Shown one piece after another: positions 7,790-17,263 of a stretch of 64,000 bases of DNA. The stretch spans positions 89,471 to 153,470 of the forward strand of contig JAUOPI010000009.1 in NCBI GenBank assembly GCA_030546905.1, in the 5' to 3' direction. The notes under the pieces are model-generated. The model was not told where the DNA came from, made no database searches, and saw only the letters and a program-made list of their open reading frames with translations. The DNA is from Granulosicoccaceae sp. 1_MG-2023. GTDB taxonomy: Bacteria > Pseudomonadota > Gammaproteobacteria > Granulosicoccales > Granulosicoccaceae. The stretch's first letter is position 1. Every line of letters starts with the position of its first letter. The position numbers and the translations under genes were made by a program.

Positions 7790-9697
7790 ATGGCACTGCT
7801 GCGTCTGACTTCGCTTTCCATCGCCTACGGCGACAAACCTGTTCTCGACCAGATTGATCTGGCTATCAACCCGCTGGAGCGGATTGCTCTGGTCGGGCGT
7901 AACGGCGCGGGCAAATCCACATTGATGAAAATCCTCGCCGGCGAGGTTCAGGCCGACAGCGGCGAAGTGATCCGCAATCAGGGCCTGACCGTCGCGCGTC
8001 TGGAGCAGGATGTGCCGCGCGAGCTTGACGGCGATATCTACAGCGTGGTGTGCGCCGGCTTCGGTGAACCGGGCCGTCTGCTGGCCGAGTACGAAGCTCA
8101 GACCCGCTGCGCGGAACCGGATATGGCGGTGCTGGAAAAACTTCAGGCGCAGATCGACGCCGCCGATGCCTGGCAACTGGGGCAGAAGGTCACCGAAACC
8201 CTCTCACGCATGCAGCTTGATCCGCAGGCCACCGTCAGCCGTTTGTCCGGCGGACTCAAACGCCGCGTACTCCTGGCCCGGGCACTGGTCACCGATCCTG
8301 ACATCCTGCTGCTCGACGAACCGACCAACCATCTTGACGTACCGGCCATCGACTGGCTGGAAGAGTATCTGCGCAACGCCCGCCTGGCGCTGGTCTTCAT
8401 CACCCACGACCGCGCCTTTCTGCGCCGCCTGGCCACTCGCATTATCGAGCTCGACCGCGGTCATCTGACCGACTGGCCCGGCGACTATGAAACCTATCTG
8501 CGCGGCAAGGCCGCCTTGCTCGAAGCCGAAGCCACCCGCAATGCCTTGGAAGACAAAAAGCTTGCGCAGGAAGAAGCCTGGATCCGTCAGGGCATCAAAG
8601 CCCGCCGCACCCGCAATGAAGGCCGTGTGCGCGCCCTCAAGCAACTGCGCCGCGAACACGCCGAACGGCGCAAGCAAACCGGCCGCGCCAGCATGCAGGT
8701 ACAGGAAGGCAATCTGTCCGGCAAAATTGTTATCGAGGCTGAGAAGGTCAATTACAGCATCGGCGACAAGCCGCTGATCCGCGATTTCAGCGCCACCATC
8801 CTGCGCGGCGACAAGGTCGGCATTATCGGCCCGAACGGCGCCGGTAAATCGACCCTGATCCGCCTGCTGCTGGGTGATCTGACGCCCGACAGCGGCAAAA
8901 TCACCCGCGGCACCGGGCTGGAGATCGCCTATTTCGATCAGCTGCGCGCCACCCTCAATCCGGACCAGACCGCGCTGGAAAACGTCGCCGGCGGGTCCGA
9001 CACGGTCACCGTCAACGGCAAATCACGGCATGTGATCAGCTATATGCAGGACTTCCTGTTCGCGCCGGAACGCGCCCGCGCACCGATTCACGCCCTGTCC
9101 GGCGGTGAGCGCAACCGTCTCTTGCTGGCGCGTCTGTTCGCCCGCCCGGCCAATCTGCTGGTACTCGATGAGCCGACCAACGATCTGGACGTGGAAACCC
9201 TCGAACTGCTCGAAGAGATCATCACCGAGTACAGCGGTACCGTGCTGCTGGTCAGTCACGACCGCGAGTTCCTCGACAATATCGTCACCGACTCGCTGGT
9301 CTTTGAAGGCAAGGGCCGCGTGCTTCCCTATGTGGGCGGTTACAGTGACTGGCTGAGGCAGCGCCCCGCCGGTCTGCAGGACGACGAAACCAGCAGTACA
9401 GGCAAAGCCGGCACAGCAGCGCCGGAGACGCCCGCGAAAACCAGCGCGGCGCCGGCGGCCAAAACGACGAAAAAGAAGCTCAGCTACAAAGACCAGCGCG
9501 AGCTGGAAGCCATTCCGGAAAAAATGGATGCGCTGGAAACCCGTCAGGCGGAACTGGAAGCGCTGATCGCCGATCCGGCCTTCTTCCAGAAACCCCATGA
9601 AGAGACCACCGCGACCACGGAAGAGCTGGCCCGCATCAATGAGGAAATGGAAGCCCTGTTTGCGCGCTGGGAAGAACTCGAGTCCGGCACTGACTAA
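7790..9697 (+). CDS. uup: ABC-F ATPase Uup
   Basis: 635 residues, the same length as E. coli Uup. It has two ABC ATPase domains and no membrane segments: first Walker A GRNGAGKST at 36-44 and signature LSGGLKRR; second Walker A GPNGAGKST and signature LSGGERNR; both have LLLDEPTN/VLDEPTN Walker B motifs. A basic inter-domain linker and an Ala/Lys-rich hinge lead to a C-terminal coiled coil (from about residue 560: KDQRELEAIPEKMDALETRQAELEAL region), the DNA-binding tail that marks Uup among ABC-F proteins. Uup affects transposon precise excision, branched DNA intermediates and ribosome function in E. coli. No terminator is evident before the DnaA-box gap. Confidence 0.92.
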   Translation: MALLRLTSLSIAYGDKPVLDQIDLAINPLERIALVGRNGAGKSTLMKILAGEVQADSGEVIRNQGLTVARLEQDVPRELDGDIYSVVCAGFGEPGRLLAEYEAQTRCAEPDMAVLEKLQAQIDAADAWQLGQKVTETLSRMQLDPQATVSRLSGGLKRRVLLARALVTDPDILLLDEPTNHLDVPAIDWLEEYLRNARLALVFITHDRAFLRRLATRIIELDRGHLTDWPGDYETYLRGKAALLEAEATRNALEDKKLAQEEAWIRQGIKARRTRNEGRVRALKQLRREHAERRKQTGRASMQVQEGNLSGKIVIEAEKVNYSIGDKPLIRDFSATILRGDKVGIIGPNGAGKSTLIRLLLGDLTPDSGKITRGTGLEIAYFDQLRATLNPDQTALENVAGGSDTVTVNGKSRHVISYMQDFLFAPERARAPIHALSGGERNRLLLARLFARPANLLVLDEPTNDLDVETLELLEEIITEYSGTVLLVSHDREFLDNIVTDSLVFEGKGRVLPYVGGYSDWLRQRPAGLQDDETSSTGKAGTAAPETPAKTSAAPAAKTTKKKLSYKDQRELEAIPEKMDALETRQAELEALIADPAFFQKPHEETTATTEELARINEEMEALFARWEELESGTD

Positions 9698-9758
9698 GCG
9701 CCGCCAGCGACGTTTTTTTACAATTTACGGCGTGCCGGCAGGTCAATTCCGGTTGACT

Positions 9759-9767
9759 TTATCCACA
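9759..9767 (+). promoter_or_regulatory. DnaA box 1
   Basis: TTATCCACA, an exact match to the strong DnaA consensus, plus orientation. The first of three in 62 bases. Confidence 0.7.
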
Positions 9768-9797
9768 GACTTTATGACCGCGCCGGGCGTGGGATAA

Positions 9798-9820
9798 TTA
9801 TCCACAAATCCTGTGGATAA
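9798..9820. promoter_or_regulatory. Inverted pair of DnaA boxes (boxes 2 and 3)
   Basis: TTATCCACA at 9798-9806 (plus) and TGTGGATAA at 9812-9820 (minus) are both exact DnaA consensus boxes facing each other across five bases. The pair could also fold as a 9-bp hairpin, but no T-run follows on either strand, so a terminator is unlikely. A partial site, TCTGTGGAC, follows at 9822-9830. Confidence 0.7.
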
Positions 9821-10134
9821 GTCTGTGGACACTCTCGTGGAAAACGTCTCAGATGTACGTCCTGTCTGGCAGCTTATTAAATTGCGCAAAAAATAACCAA
9901 CCGTTTTTATCCTTATAAATCAATTATTTGCAGCGCACTTGTAAAGCATAAAAAGCACTTCCGCCGCTAAGCATCGGAACTATCCCCCGGCTGACAGGCT
10001 TGTGAATAACATTGTTTGATCAGTGTCAGAAAACAGTCCCGCACAGGGTGAACAAGTGCACGGAGTCAGCCCCGTGACGGAGCCGTTGGCAGAGGTTCAG
10101 AAAGGGATGAAGGGGCCCGCTTCCGGCCTGCCGC

Positions 10135-11064
10135 TCAGCTTGCGCGGCTGCCGAAGCGGCTTTTGCCGATACGACGGAAATCGCTGGGCGTAACGCCTTT
10201 GACTTCGAGAAAACGGCGGTTGAAGTTCGCCACATTATTGAAGCCCACCGAGTAGCAAATGGTGCTGATGTACTGATCGGTCTCCATCAGTAACTGGCAG
10301 GCCCGGTTGATACGCAGGCGGTTAACAAAATCGGTGAAGGTATTGCCGGTGCCCTGACGGAAATAACGCGAGAAGCGGCTCGGCGTCATGCCGAATTGTT
10401 CGGCCACTTCCGCCATGGAAAAGCTGCCGGTGTAGTTGGCCGACAGAAAGTCGACTACCTGATTGAGCAGATCCAGCGAATCATCATCCTCAAAGCTCTG
10501 CAGCTGGGCGCCCGACAGCAGGCGGTATTCGCTGTGGTCATTGAGGTGGCGCATCAGTTCCAGAAACAGGCTCAGGCGCTGCAAGCCGGTCTGTTCACGG
10601 ATCTGCTGCATCAGCTTATCGGCGATCTCACTGACGCCGAAAAACTCCACCCCGTGGCGGGCACGCTCCAACAAGGGGAAGAGTTCGGACAGTTCGGGAA
10701 TCGAACTGCTGGCCCGGCGCAGCGGCTCATCGGCAAACTGCACCACCCGATCCCGCGTGACCAGGCCCTCTTCGGGCAGGTCCGTGGAGATCCAGTTATG
10801 CGGCAGGCGCGGGCCGGTCAGCACCAGGTGGCCGGGAGAGAAGTGACCGATATAGTCACCGACGAAGACCTTGCCCTGTGAAGCGGTGATCAGATGCAGC
10901 TCGTACTCGTCGTGATAGTGCCAGCGAATCAGCGGATTGGGCGCGCCGTGCTCCAGACAACGGATAAAGCCGAACGTCCCTTCGGGATCGTAGCCCAGCG
11001 CCGTATCGCGCTGAAAGTCCAGCTCCTGCTCAGGCGCCCGCTTCAGATTGCTCTCTCTTCTCAT
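10135..11064 (-). CDS. mtlR: AraC-family regulator of the polyol operon (MtlR-like)
   Basis: 309 residues. The N-terminal half is a cupin-type sensor domain (IRWHYHDEYELHLITASQGKVFVGDY, then FSPGHLVLTGPRLPHNW), as in AraC-type activators. The C-terminal 100 residues hold two helix-turn-helix units (FSMAEVAEQFGMTPSRFSRYF and the ICYSVGFNNVANFNRRF segment). In Pseudomonas fluorescens an AraC-type MtlR activates the mtlE operon, and here the gene is the last member of an equivalent operon, 42 bases after the dehydrogenase. Likely target: the direct repeats at 16856-16883 upstream of the binding-protein gene. Confidence 0.85.
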   Translation of the reverse strand: MRRESNLKRAPEQELDFQRDTALGYDPEGTFGFIRCLEHGAPNPLIRWHYHDEYELHLITASQGKVFVGDYIGHFSPGHLVLTGPRLPHNWISTDLPEEGLVTRDRVVQFADEPLRRASSSIPELSELFPLLERARHGVEFFGVSEIADKLMQQIREQTGLQRLSLFLELMRHLNDHSEYRLLSGAQLQSFEDDDSLDLLNQVVDFLSANYTGSFSMAEVAEQFGMTPSRFSRYFRQGTGNTFTDFVNRLRINRACQLLMETDQYISTICYSVGFNNVANFNRRFLEVKGVTPSDFRRIGKSRFGSRAS

Positions 11065-11106
11065 GCTCTCCCTCCTGCCCTGCTGCCGGTTTCTCTCCGG
11101 TCTTAC

Positions 11107-12489
11107 CTAACTTGCGGCGATAAACGCCTCAACCCGCCGGTAAGCACGTCGCAGGCCGTCCAGCAGACGTTCGTCGCCGGCCAGTTCTTCAAACAACACT
11201 TTTTCCGCGCAAATCGCCGCAACCGGGTCAGCCGCCGCGGCGATTGCCGCCGGACTGGCCGGGTCCATGGCCTGATCCTCGTAAGGATAGGGAATGCCGC
11301 CCTGCTGCTCACGTAAGATGAAGGCCAGAAACAGCGCCGGTAACATGGCGACCGCATCGACCGGCAGACCTTTCTGCAGCGATTCCCGGATTGTCGGCAA
11401 AATCATACCCGGTATTTTGGCGTAAGCGTCCATCGCCACGCGGCCGTTGGTGTCTTTGATCTCCGGATTACCGAAGCGTGCCAGTACCGTATCACGGTAA
11501 GCCGGCAGGTCCAGCGGATTGCCTTCAAGACAGGGAATCGCATTGTCCGTCACATAGTCATAGGCCATCTGACGGATCTCAGCGTCCCGGACACCTTCGT
11601 GAATAAAGCTGTAGCCGCGCAGCGTGCCCGCCCAGGCAAAACAACTGTGGGTGGCATTCAGGAGGCGGATCTTGGCTTCTTCATAGGGCCCGACATCGCT
11701 GACCAGTTCCACACCGACCTTTTCCCAGGCCGGTCGTCCGGCGACAAATTCATCTTCGATGACCCATTGCAAAAAGGACTCGCTCATCACCGGCGCGCCA
11801 TCGTCGAAACCGGTCGCCGCCCGCACCCGCTCGCGCAGTTCAGCCGGCGGACGCGGCGCAATCCGGTCAACCATGGCATTGGGTGCGCTGGTATTGGCAT
11901 CGATCCAGGCGATAACCGCATCCTCGCCCCGGGCTTGCAGAAACTGCCGGAAGCCGCTGGCAAAGCGGTCACCGTTGCTGCGCAGATTGTCGCAGTTGAG
12001 AAAGGTCACAGGCCCGGCGTCGGCGGACATACGCGCATGCAGCAGGCGTGTCATCGCGCCGTACAAGGTACGGCAGGAACCGTTTTCCATATCCGCGCGC
12101 AGATCCGGATAGCTGTCCGGATCGAGGCGCAGCCGGCTGTCCAGGTAATAGCCCGCTTCAGTAACCGTAAAAGAGATAATCCGGGTTGCCGGATCAGCGG
12201 CGACTTTTGCAAGCCCGCTCAGCTGCTCATCAAAGGGCACGACCTGTCGGATGGAGGTGACGCGGTGATAGCTGCGCTCGCCCTCCGGGGTGACGGTCTC
12301 CAGCACGTACTCACCGTTCTGCGCCTGCAGTGCATCGATAATCTGCACACCGTCTGCGCGGATATTACCGGCAATAATCTGCCAGCGCTGATCACCCGCC
12401 TCGTGCAGCTTCTGCATATACATTGCCTGATGGGCACGGTGAAACGAACCCAGACCGATATGCAACTGCGTGAAAGTCTCGCCGCTCAT
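11107..12489 (-). CDS. Polyol 2/4-dehydrogenase, probably D-arabinitol 4-dehydrogenase
   Basis: 460 residues of the long-chain mannitol dehydrogenase family (NAD-dependent oxidation of a polyol to a ketose in the cytoplasm). The start LHIGLGSFHRAHQAMYMQ, then GNIRADG and YVLETVTPEGER, resemble enterobacterial D-arabinitol dehydrogenase (about 455 residues) more than P. fluorescens mannitol dehydrogenase (493), from memory of those sequences. The active-site residues Lys273, Asn278 and His281 (in YEEAKIRLLNATH) are present. With a xylulokinase and transaldolase but no fructokinase in the locus, D-arabinitol to D-xylulose is the better supported reaction; mannitol or sorbitol use remains possible. 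Nine bases separate it from the ATPase gene upstream. Confidence 0.82.
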   Translation of the reverse strand: MSGETFTQLHIGLGSFHRAHQAMYMQKLHEAGDQRWQIIAGNIRADGVQIIDALQAQNGEYVLETVTPEGERSYHRVTSIRQVVPFDEQLSGLAKVAADPATRIISFTVTEAGYYLDSRLRLDPDSYPDLRADMENGSCRTLYGAMTRLLHARMSADAGPVTFLNCDNLRSNGDRFASGFRQFLQARGEDAVIAWIDANTSAPNAMVDRIAPRPPAELRERVRAATGFDDGAPVMSESFLQWVIEDEFVAGRPAWEKVGVELVSDVGPYEEAKIRLLNATHSCFAWAGTLRGYSFIHEGVRDAEIRQMAYDYVTDNAIPCLEGNPLDLPAYRDTVLARFGNPEIKDTNGRVAMDAYAKIPGMILPTIRESLQKGLPVDAVAMLPALFLAFILREQQGGIPYPYEDQAMDPASPAAIAAAADPVAAICAEKVLFEELAGDERLLDGLRRAYRRVEAFIAAS

Positions 12490-12498
12490 GAACTATCC

Positions 12499-13530
<1,032 letters not shown>

Positions 13531-13560
13531 ATTCAGTACTCCTTATTCGTCCCGGCCGCG

Positions 13561-14391
13561 TTACTTGACCGCACCAAAAGTCAGGCCCTGTACGAGCTGT
13601 TTCTGGCTGAACCAGCCGAACACCACAATCGGGGCAATTGCCAAGACTGACACTGCAGACAGTTTGGCCCAGAAGAGCCCCTCGGGGCTTGAGTAAGAGG
13701 CGACCAGCGAAGCCAGCGTGCCGGCCTGCGATGAGGTCAGATTGAGAACCCAGAACGCTTCGTTCCAGGCCAGCACCAGACACAGCAGTCCGGTCGACGC
13801 GATACCGCCCATGCCCAGCGGCAGGAGCACGTGGCGAAACTCTTCCCACAGTCCTGCGCCGTCCATACGCGCAGCTTCGAAAATCTCATGCGGAATGTCT
13901 TTAAACGCCGAGTACAGCATCCAGACCATGATCGGCAGGTTCATCATGGTAAAGATGATGATCAGGGCAAAACGCGTATCGAGTAAGCCGGTTTTCTGAC
14001 TCAGCACATAGATCGGCACCAGGGCACCGACCGCCGGCATCATCTTGGTCGACAGCATCCACATCAGTATGTCTTTGGTGCGCCGTGTCGGCGTAAAGGC
14101 AAAACTGAATGCCGCCGGTATTGCAATCAGCAAACCGAGCAGGGTCGACATCACACTGGTCAGCACCGAGTTCCAGGCATAGTGGAGGTAATCACTGCGT
14201 TCCTGTACTTCGGTGAAGTTCTCCAGCGTCGGCTCGAAAAACCAGACCGACGGCACGGCTATGGCCTGTAACTCGGTCTTGAACGCCGTGACCGTGAGAA
14301 ACAGGATCGGAAAAAACATCACTAAGGCAATCAGCCAGGCAACTGAAGAACGGATCACCGTCGCTGATTTTGATTTCTGTGCAAAGCTCAT
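13561..14391 (-). CDS. mtlG: Polyol ABC importer permease, second subunit (MtlG-like)
   Basis: 276 residues, six transmembrane helices, type I sugar permease. The EAA loop that contacts the ATPase is present (EIFEAARMDGAGLWEEFRHVLLPLG, from about residue 170). Its ATG lies one base after the stop of the first permease gene, indicating coupled translation. Forms the membrane channel with the partner at 14393-15271. Confidence 0.88.
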   Translation of the reverse strand: MSFAQKSKSATVIRSSVAWLIALVMFFPILFLTVTAFKTELQAIAVPSVWFFEPTLENFTEVQERSDYLHYAWNSVLTSVMSTLLGLLIAIPAAFSFAFTPTRRTKDILMWMLSTKMMPAVGALVPIYVLSQKTGLLDTRFALIIIFTMMNLPIMVWMLYSAFKDIPHEIFEAARMDGAGLWEEFRHVLLPLGMGGIASTGLLCLVLAWNEAFWVLNLTSSQAGTLASLVASYSSPEGLFWAKLSAVSVLAIAPIVVFGWFSQKQLVQGLTFGAVK

Positions 14392-14392
14392 A

Positions 14393-15271
14393 TCAGTTCT
14401 CCAGGTTCTTACCGATCATGCGGATCAGGAAGATCGCGACAATATTGGCAAGGATAATGGCGAATACCGCGCCCGCCGATGCCGCACCCACATCAAAGTT
14501 AAGCAGGGCTTCGGTGAAAATCAGAAATGCAAGGTTGGTACTTGCCGTGCCGGGACCGCCGGCGGTGGTAACAAAGATTTCGGCAAACACACTCAGCAGG
14601 AAGATCACTTCGATCATCACAACCACCGAGATCGCACGCGCCATATGCGGCAGGTACAGATAACGCAGCTGTTGCAGATAGGTGGCACCGTCAAGCTCGG
14701 AGGCTTCCAGTTGCTCGCGATCCATGGACTGCAGTGCGGTGACGAAAATCAGTACGGCAAAGGGCAGCCACTGCCAGCTGATCATGATGATGATCGAGCC
14801 GAGTGGAAAATCCGTCATCCAGTCAATCGGCGTCCAGCCGAAGAAGGTCCAGACTTGCGCTAAGACCCCGTAAATCGGGTTCATCATCATGTGCTTCCAG
14901 AGCAGCGCGTTGACCGTCGGCATAACAAAAAACGGCGAGATCAGCAGCACACGCACCAGTGCGCGGCCCGGGAAAGGATCATTGATCAGCAAAGCGATCA
15001 ACAAGCCGAACACCACAGTCACCAACACCGTGCTACCCAACAACAGCAGTGTGTTGAACACCGCGTCGCCGAAGGCCGGGTTGGTGATGAAAAATTCGTA
15101 GTTCATCCAGCCGGCCGAACCGGTCACATCCGGACGCATCAGGTTGTAGCGGATAAACGAAAAATACACGGTCATTGCCAGCGGCACGATCATCCACAGC
15201 AACAATGTGGAGACCGCGGGCGCCAGCAATAAGCGCGGAACTAAACGGCTTTTGAGTCCGGCATCAGACAT
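14393..15271 (-). CDS. mtlF: Polyol ABC importer permease, first subunit (MtlF-like)
   Basis: 292 residues with six transmembrane helices and the EAA-type loop (EQLEASELDGATYLQQLRYLYLPHM, near residues 185-210). N-terminal helix near 15-38. First of two permeases of a carbohydrate type I importer. It follows the binding-protein gene after 156 bases rich in hairpins, which probably lowers its expression relative to the binding protein. Confidence 0.88.
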   Translation of the reverse strand: MSDAGLKSRLVPRLLLAPAVSTLLLWMIVPLAMTVYFSFIRYNLMRPDVTGSAGWMNYEFFITNPAFGDAVFNTLLLLGSTVLVTVVFGLLIALLINDPFPGRALVRVLLISPFFVMPTVNALLWKHMMMNPIYGVLAQVWTFFGWTPIDWMTDFPLGSIIIMISWQWLPFAVLIFVTALQSMDREQLEASELDGATYLQQLRYLYLPHMARAISVVVMIEVIFLLSVFAEIFVTTAGGPGTASTNLAFLIFTEALLNFDVGAASAGAVFAIILANIVAIFLIRMIGKNLEN

Positions 15272-15326
15272 GGTTCACCTCTGGAATCTGGCATTAGCGA
15301 CACCTTCTGAGGTGCCAAAACGAGTT

Positions 15327-15398
15327 CGGCGCCGGGGCGCCGCTTCGTACTCCGGCCTCAGGTGCTGAGGCCGGAACCGGGCGCCGCTTGCGCCCGGT
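15327..15398. repeat. Cluster of three hairpins between binding-protein and permease genes
   Basis: Three stable inverted repeats follow one another: CGGCGCC/GGCGCCG at 15327-15342 (7-bp stem), TCCGGCCTCAG/CTGAGGCCGGA at 15351-15375 (11-bp stem, 3-base loop) and ACCGGGCGC/GCGCCCGGT at 15376-15398 (9-bp stem, 5-base loop). No T-run follows on the minus strand. Hairpins in this position in sugar-uptake operons usually protect the upstream binding-protein message and reduce downstream permease synthesis; that role is inferred here. Confidence 0.75.
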
Positions 15399-15427
15399 GA
15401 TTGCCGCCTGTGGCGACAGCGCTACGA

Positions 15428-16741
15428 TCAGTAGTAACCGGAACGGCGCATTTCACGATCAGCCGAACGCTGGCTGTTTTTCAGCGCTTTATCGACCGAG
15501 GTCTGCCCTGCCAGCGCCGCACTCATCTGCTGACCGACCGCGATACCGATAGACTGGAACTCCGGAATCGAGGCGAACTGCACACCCACATAAGGTGATT
15601 CGTTGAGGGTGCTGTCAGTCGGATCGGCCGAACTGATCGCTTTGAATTCCGCGTCAGCAAACACCGCCGCTTCGCGGAACTTGGGGTTTTCATAAGTCGA
15701 AGCGCGGGTACCGGTCGGCACTTTGCCCCAACCCAGCTCTTCACCGACGAGCTCGATATAGTCTTTGGAGGTTGCCCACTCGATAAACCGCGTGGCTTCG
15801 TCAGAGTGTGTTGTTGTTACCGGCACAGCCAGTGTCCAGGCCCACAACCAGTTCGCGCCTTTCGGCGTCACTTTGGTCGGCGCCTGGGCAAAAGCGACCT
15901 TATCGGCGACTTTGCTCTGGGACGGATCACTGACGAAAGAAGCCGCGATTGTCGCATCCAGCCACATACCGCATTTGCCTTCGTTATACAGAGCGAGGAT
16001 TTCGTTAAAGCTGTTGCCTGAAGAGCCCGGCGGGCCGTACTTGTCCATCAGATCGACATAAAAGGAAATCGCGTCGTGCCAGGGTTGCGTTTCGAGCTGG
16101 GGTTTCCAGTCCATATCAAACCACTGACCGCCGAAGGTGTTCACCATGGTGCTCAGCAGCGCCATATTGTCACCCCAGCCCGGTTTACCGCGCAGGCAAA
16201 TACCGTAAACGCCGTTGTCCGGATCATGGATTTTCGCAGCCACGTCCGCAACGTGATCCCAGGTCGGCTGTTCGGGCATGGTCATGCCGGCTTTTTCGAC
16301 CAGATCGGTGCGGTACATCAGCATGGAGCTTTCGCCGTAGAACGGCGCCGCGTAGAGCTTGCCATCGACGGAAAGACCGTCGCGGATGGCCGGCAGCAGA
16401 TCCTCGGTGTCGTAGCTTTCGTCGAAACTGAGCTCTTTAAGCCAACCTTTTTCGCCCCAGATCGGCACCTCGTACATACCGATGGTCATAATGTCGAACT
16501 GACCGCCTTTGGTCGCGATATCGGTGGTCATACGTTGTCTGAGGACACCTTCTTCCAGCGTGACCCATTTGACCGTGATATCGGGGTTGGCTTCCTCGAA
16601 ATGGTTGGTGAGCTTCTGCATTTCGATCATATGACCGTTGTTTACCGTCGCTATAACCAGTTCGGTCGCAGCCATCGAGACAGCAGCGCTTGAGAGCAGC
16701 ACGCCACCTACGGCGGCCGCGATGATATTTTGTTTCTTCAT
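15428..16741 (-). CDS. mtlE: Polyol ABC importer periplasmic binding protein (MtlE-like)
   Basis: 437 residues. Signal peptide MKKQNIIAAAVGGVLLSSAA with cleavage after SMA (about residue 24), so periplasmic. The body is a family 1 (MalE/SmoE-like) solute-binding protein: IATVNNGHMIEMQKL, FDIMTIGMYEVPIWGEKGWL and GKLYAAPFYGESSMLMYRTDL are typical of polyol-binding members. It captures the polyol and passes it to the MtlFGK complex. Start ATG 16741 follows GGAGG at seven bases; a longer frame to 16792 spoils the signal peptide. First gene of the operon, with a 450-base regulatory gap upstream. Confidence 0.9.
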   Translation of the reverse strand: MKKQNIIAAAVGGVLLSSAAVSMAATELVIATVNNGHMIEMQKLTNHFEEANPDITVKWVTLEEGVLRQRMTTDIATKGGQFDIMTIGMYEVPIWGEKGWLKELSFDESYDTEDLLPAIRDGLSVDGKLYAAPFYGESSMLMYRTDLVEKAGMTMPEQPTWDHVADVAAKIHDPDNGVYGICLRGKPGWGDNMALLSTMVNTFGGQWFDMDWKPQLETQPWHDAISFYVDLMDKYGPPGSSGNSFNEILALYNEGKCGMWLDATIAASFVSDPSQSKVADKVAFAQAPTKVTPKGANWLWAWTLAVPVTTTHSDEATRFIEWATSKDYIELVGEELGWGKVPTGTRASTYENPKFREAAVFADAEFKAISSADPTDSTLNESPYVGVQFASIPEFQSIGIAVGQQMSAALAGQTSVDKALKNSQRSADREMRRSGYY

Positions 16742-17198
16742 AATTCCTCCGGTGGGAATAAACAGACACAGTTTTTCAGATGTGGCTGGCAATACTTGTG
16801 TTGTTTTGAACGCGAACCGAGATTAGCACCCACCCCTGCTGAGGTCTTATACGTATTTGCATAATGGTGGTACTAGTTTGCATCCGTATTCGCTTAATGA
16901 TCTGTTTAGCAGATTCAAAGTGTCAGAACTTGACCCCGGCAAATGAATACTGGTACCGGTTTGTAGAAATGAGAATCCCCCTCAAAGCCAGTTCCGGCAA
17001 GGCTTGTAGCCCGGGCCGGCAGACCGGCGTCACAGCATAGTGAACAGGCCATCGCAGGAATTGTGCAACAGCACATAAATTCGGCCATGCAAAAAAGTAT
17101 CTGTTGAGTCTCGGGATTTTTTGCGCCGGAAGAACCCTTCACAAAGAGGGAGAAAGACGGATTAAAAGGGGTAGGACAAACATACGTGCAGTTGTATT
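16742..17198. promoter_or_regulatory. Regulatory gap upstream of the polyol operon
   Basis: 457 bases between the transaldolase terminator and mtlE. It must hold the mtlE promoter (minus strand) and contains a spaced direct repeat at 16856-16883. Short open frames here (for example 16915-17142, minus) are Cys-rich, lack ribosome binding sites and are not called. No further structure was recognised between 16900 and 17190. Confidence 0.55.
16856..16883. promoter_or_regulatory. Candidate AraC-type activator site
   Basis: TTTGCAT occurs at 16856-16862 and 16877-16883, exactly 21 bases apart (two helical turns), about 115-140 bases upstream of the mtlE start. Paired direct half-sites two turns apart are the usual target form of AraC-family activators, and such a regulator is encoded in the same operon. 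Binding is inferred. Confidence 0.5.
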
Positions 17199-17227
17199 AA
17201 AAAAGGGCGGCCAGTGCAGCCGCCCTT
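17199..17227 (-). terminator. Rho-independent terminator of the transaldolase gene
   Basis: A 9-bp stem (AAGGGCGGC 17203-17211 with GCCGCCCTT 17219-17227, 7-base loop) is followed on the minus strand by a run of six T (17204-17199). It lies 37 bases after the transaldolase stop and separates that transcript from the mtlE operon. Confidence 0.88.
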
Positions 17228-17263
17228 AATACAAGCCGTCTAACGGCTCTATAGGCCCGGCGA

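Larger units (their letters stand above)
9698..10134. other. Gene-free gap with DnaA boxes and AT-rich DNA
   Basis: 437 bases without a supported gene between uup and the minus-strand AraC-type gene (both ending here). It contains three exact DnaA boxes at 9759-9820 and, about 50 bases further, an AT-rich tract (roughly 9871-9955) with runs such as TTATTAAATT and CTTATAAATCAATTATT. The two parts together resemble a replication-origin or DnaA-titration element. Confidence 0.6.

Noticed and set aside
9798..9820. Inverted TTATCCACA/TGTGGATAA read as a transcription terminator of uup
   Set aside because: No T-run on either strand, and both arms are exact DnaA boxes with a third copy nearby, so a protein-binding role explains it better.
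16915..17142. Minus-strand open frame of 75 codons upstream of mtlE
   Set aside because: Cys-rich and random in composition, no ribosome binding site, lies in the promoter region.
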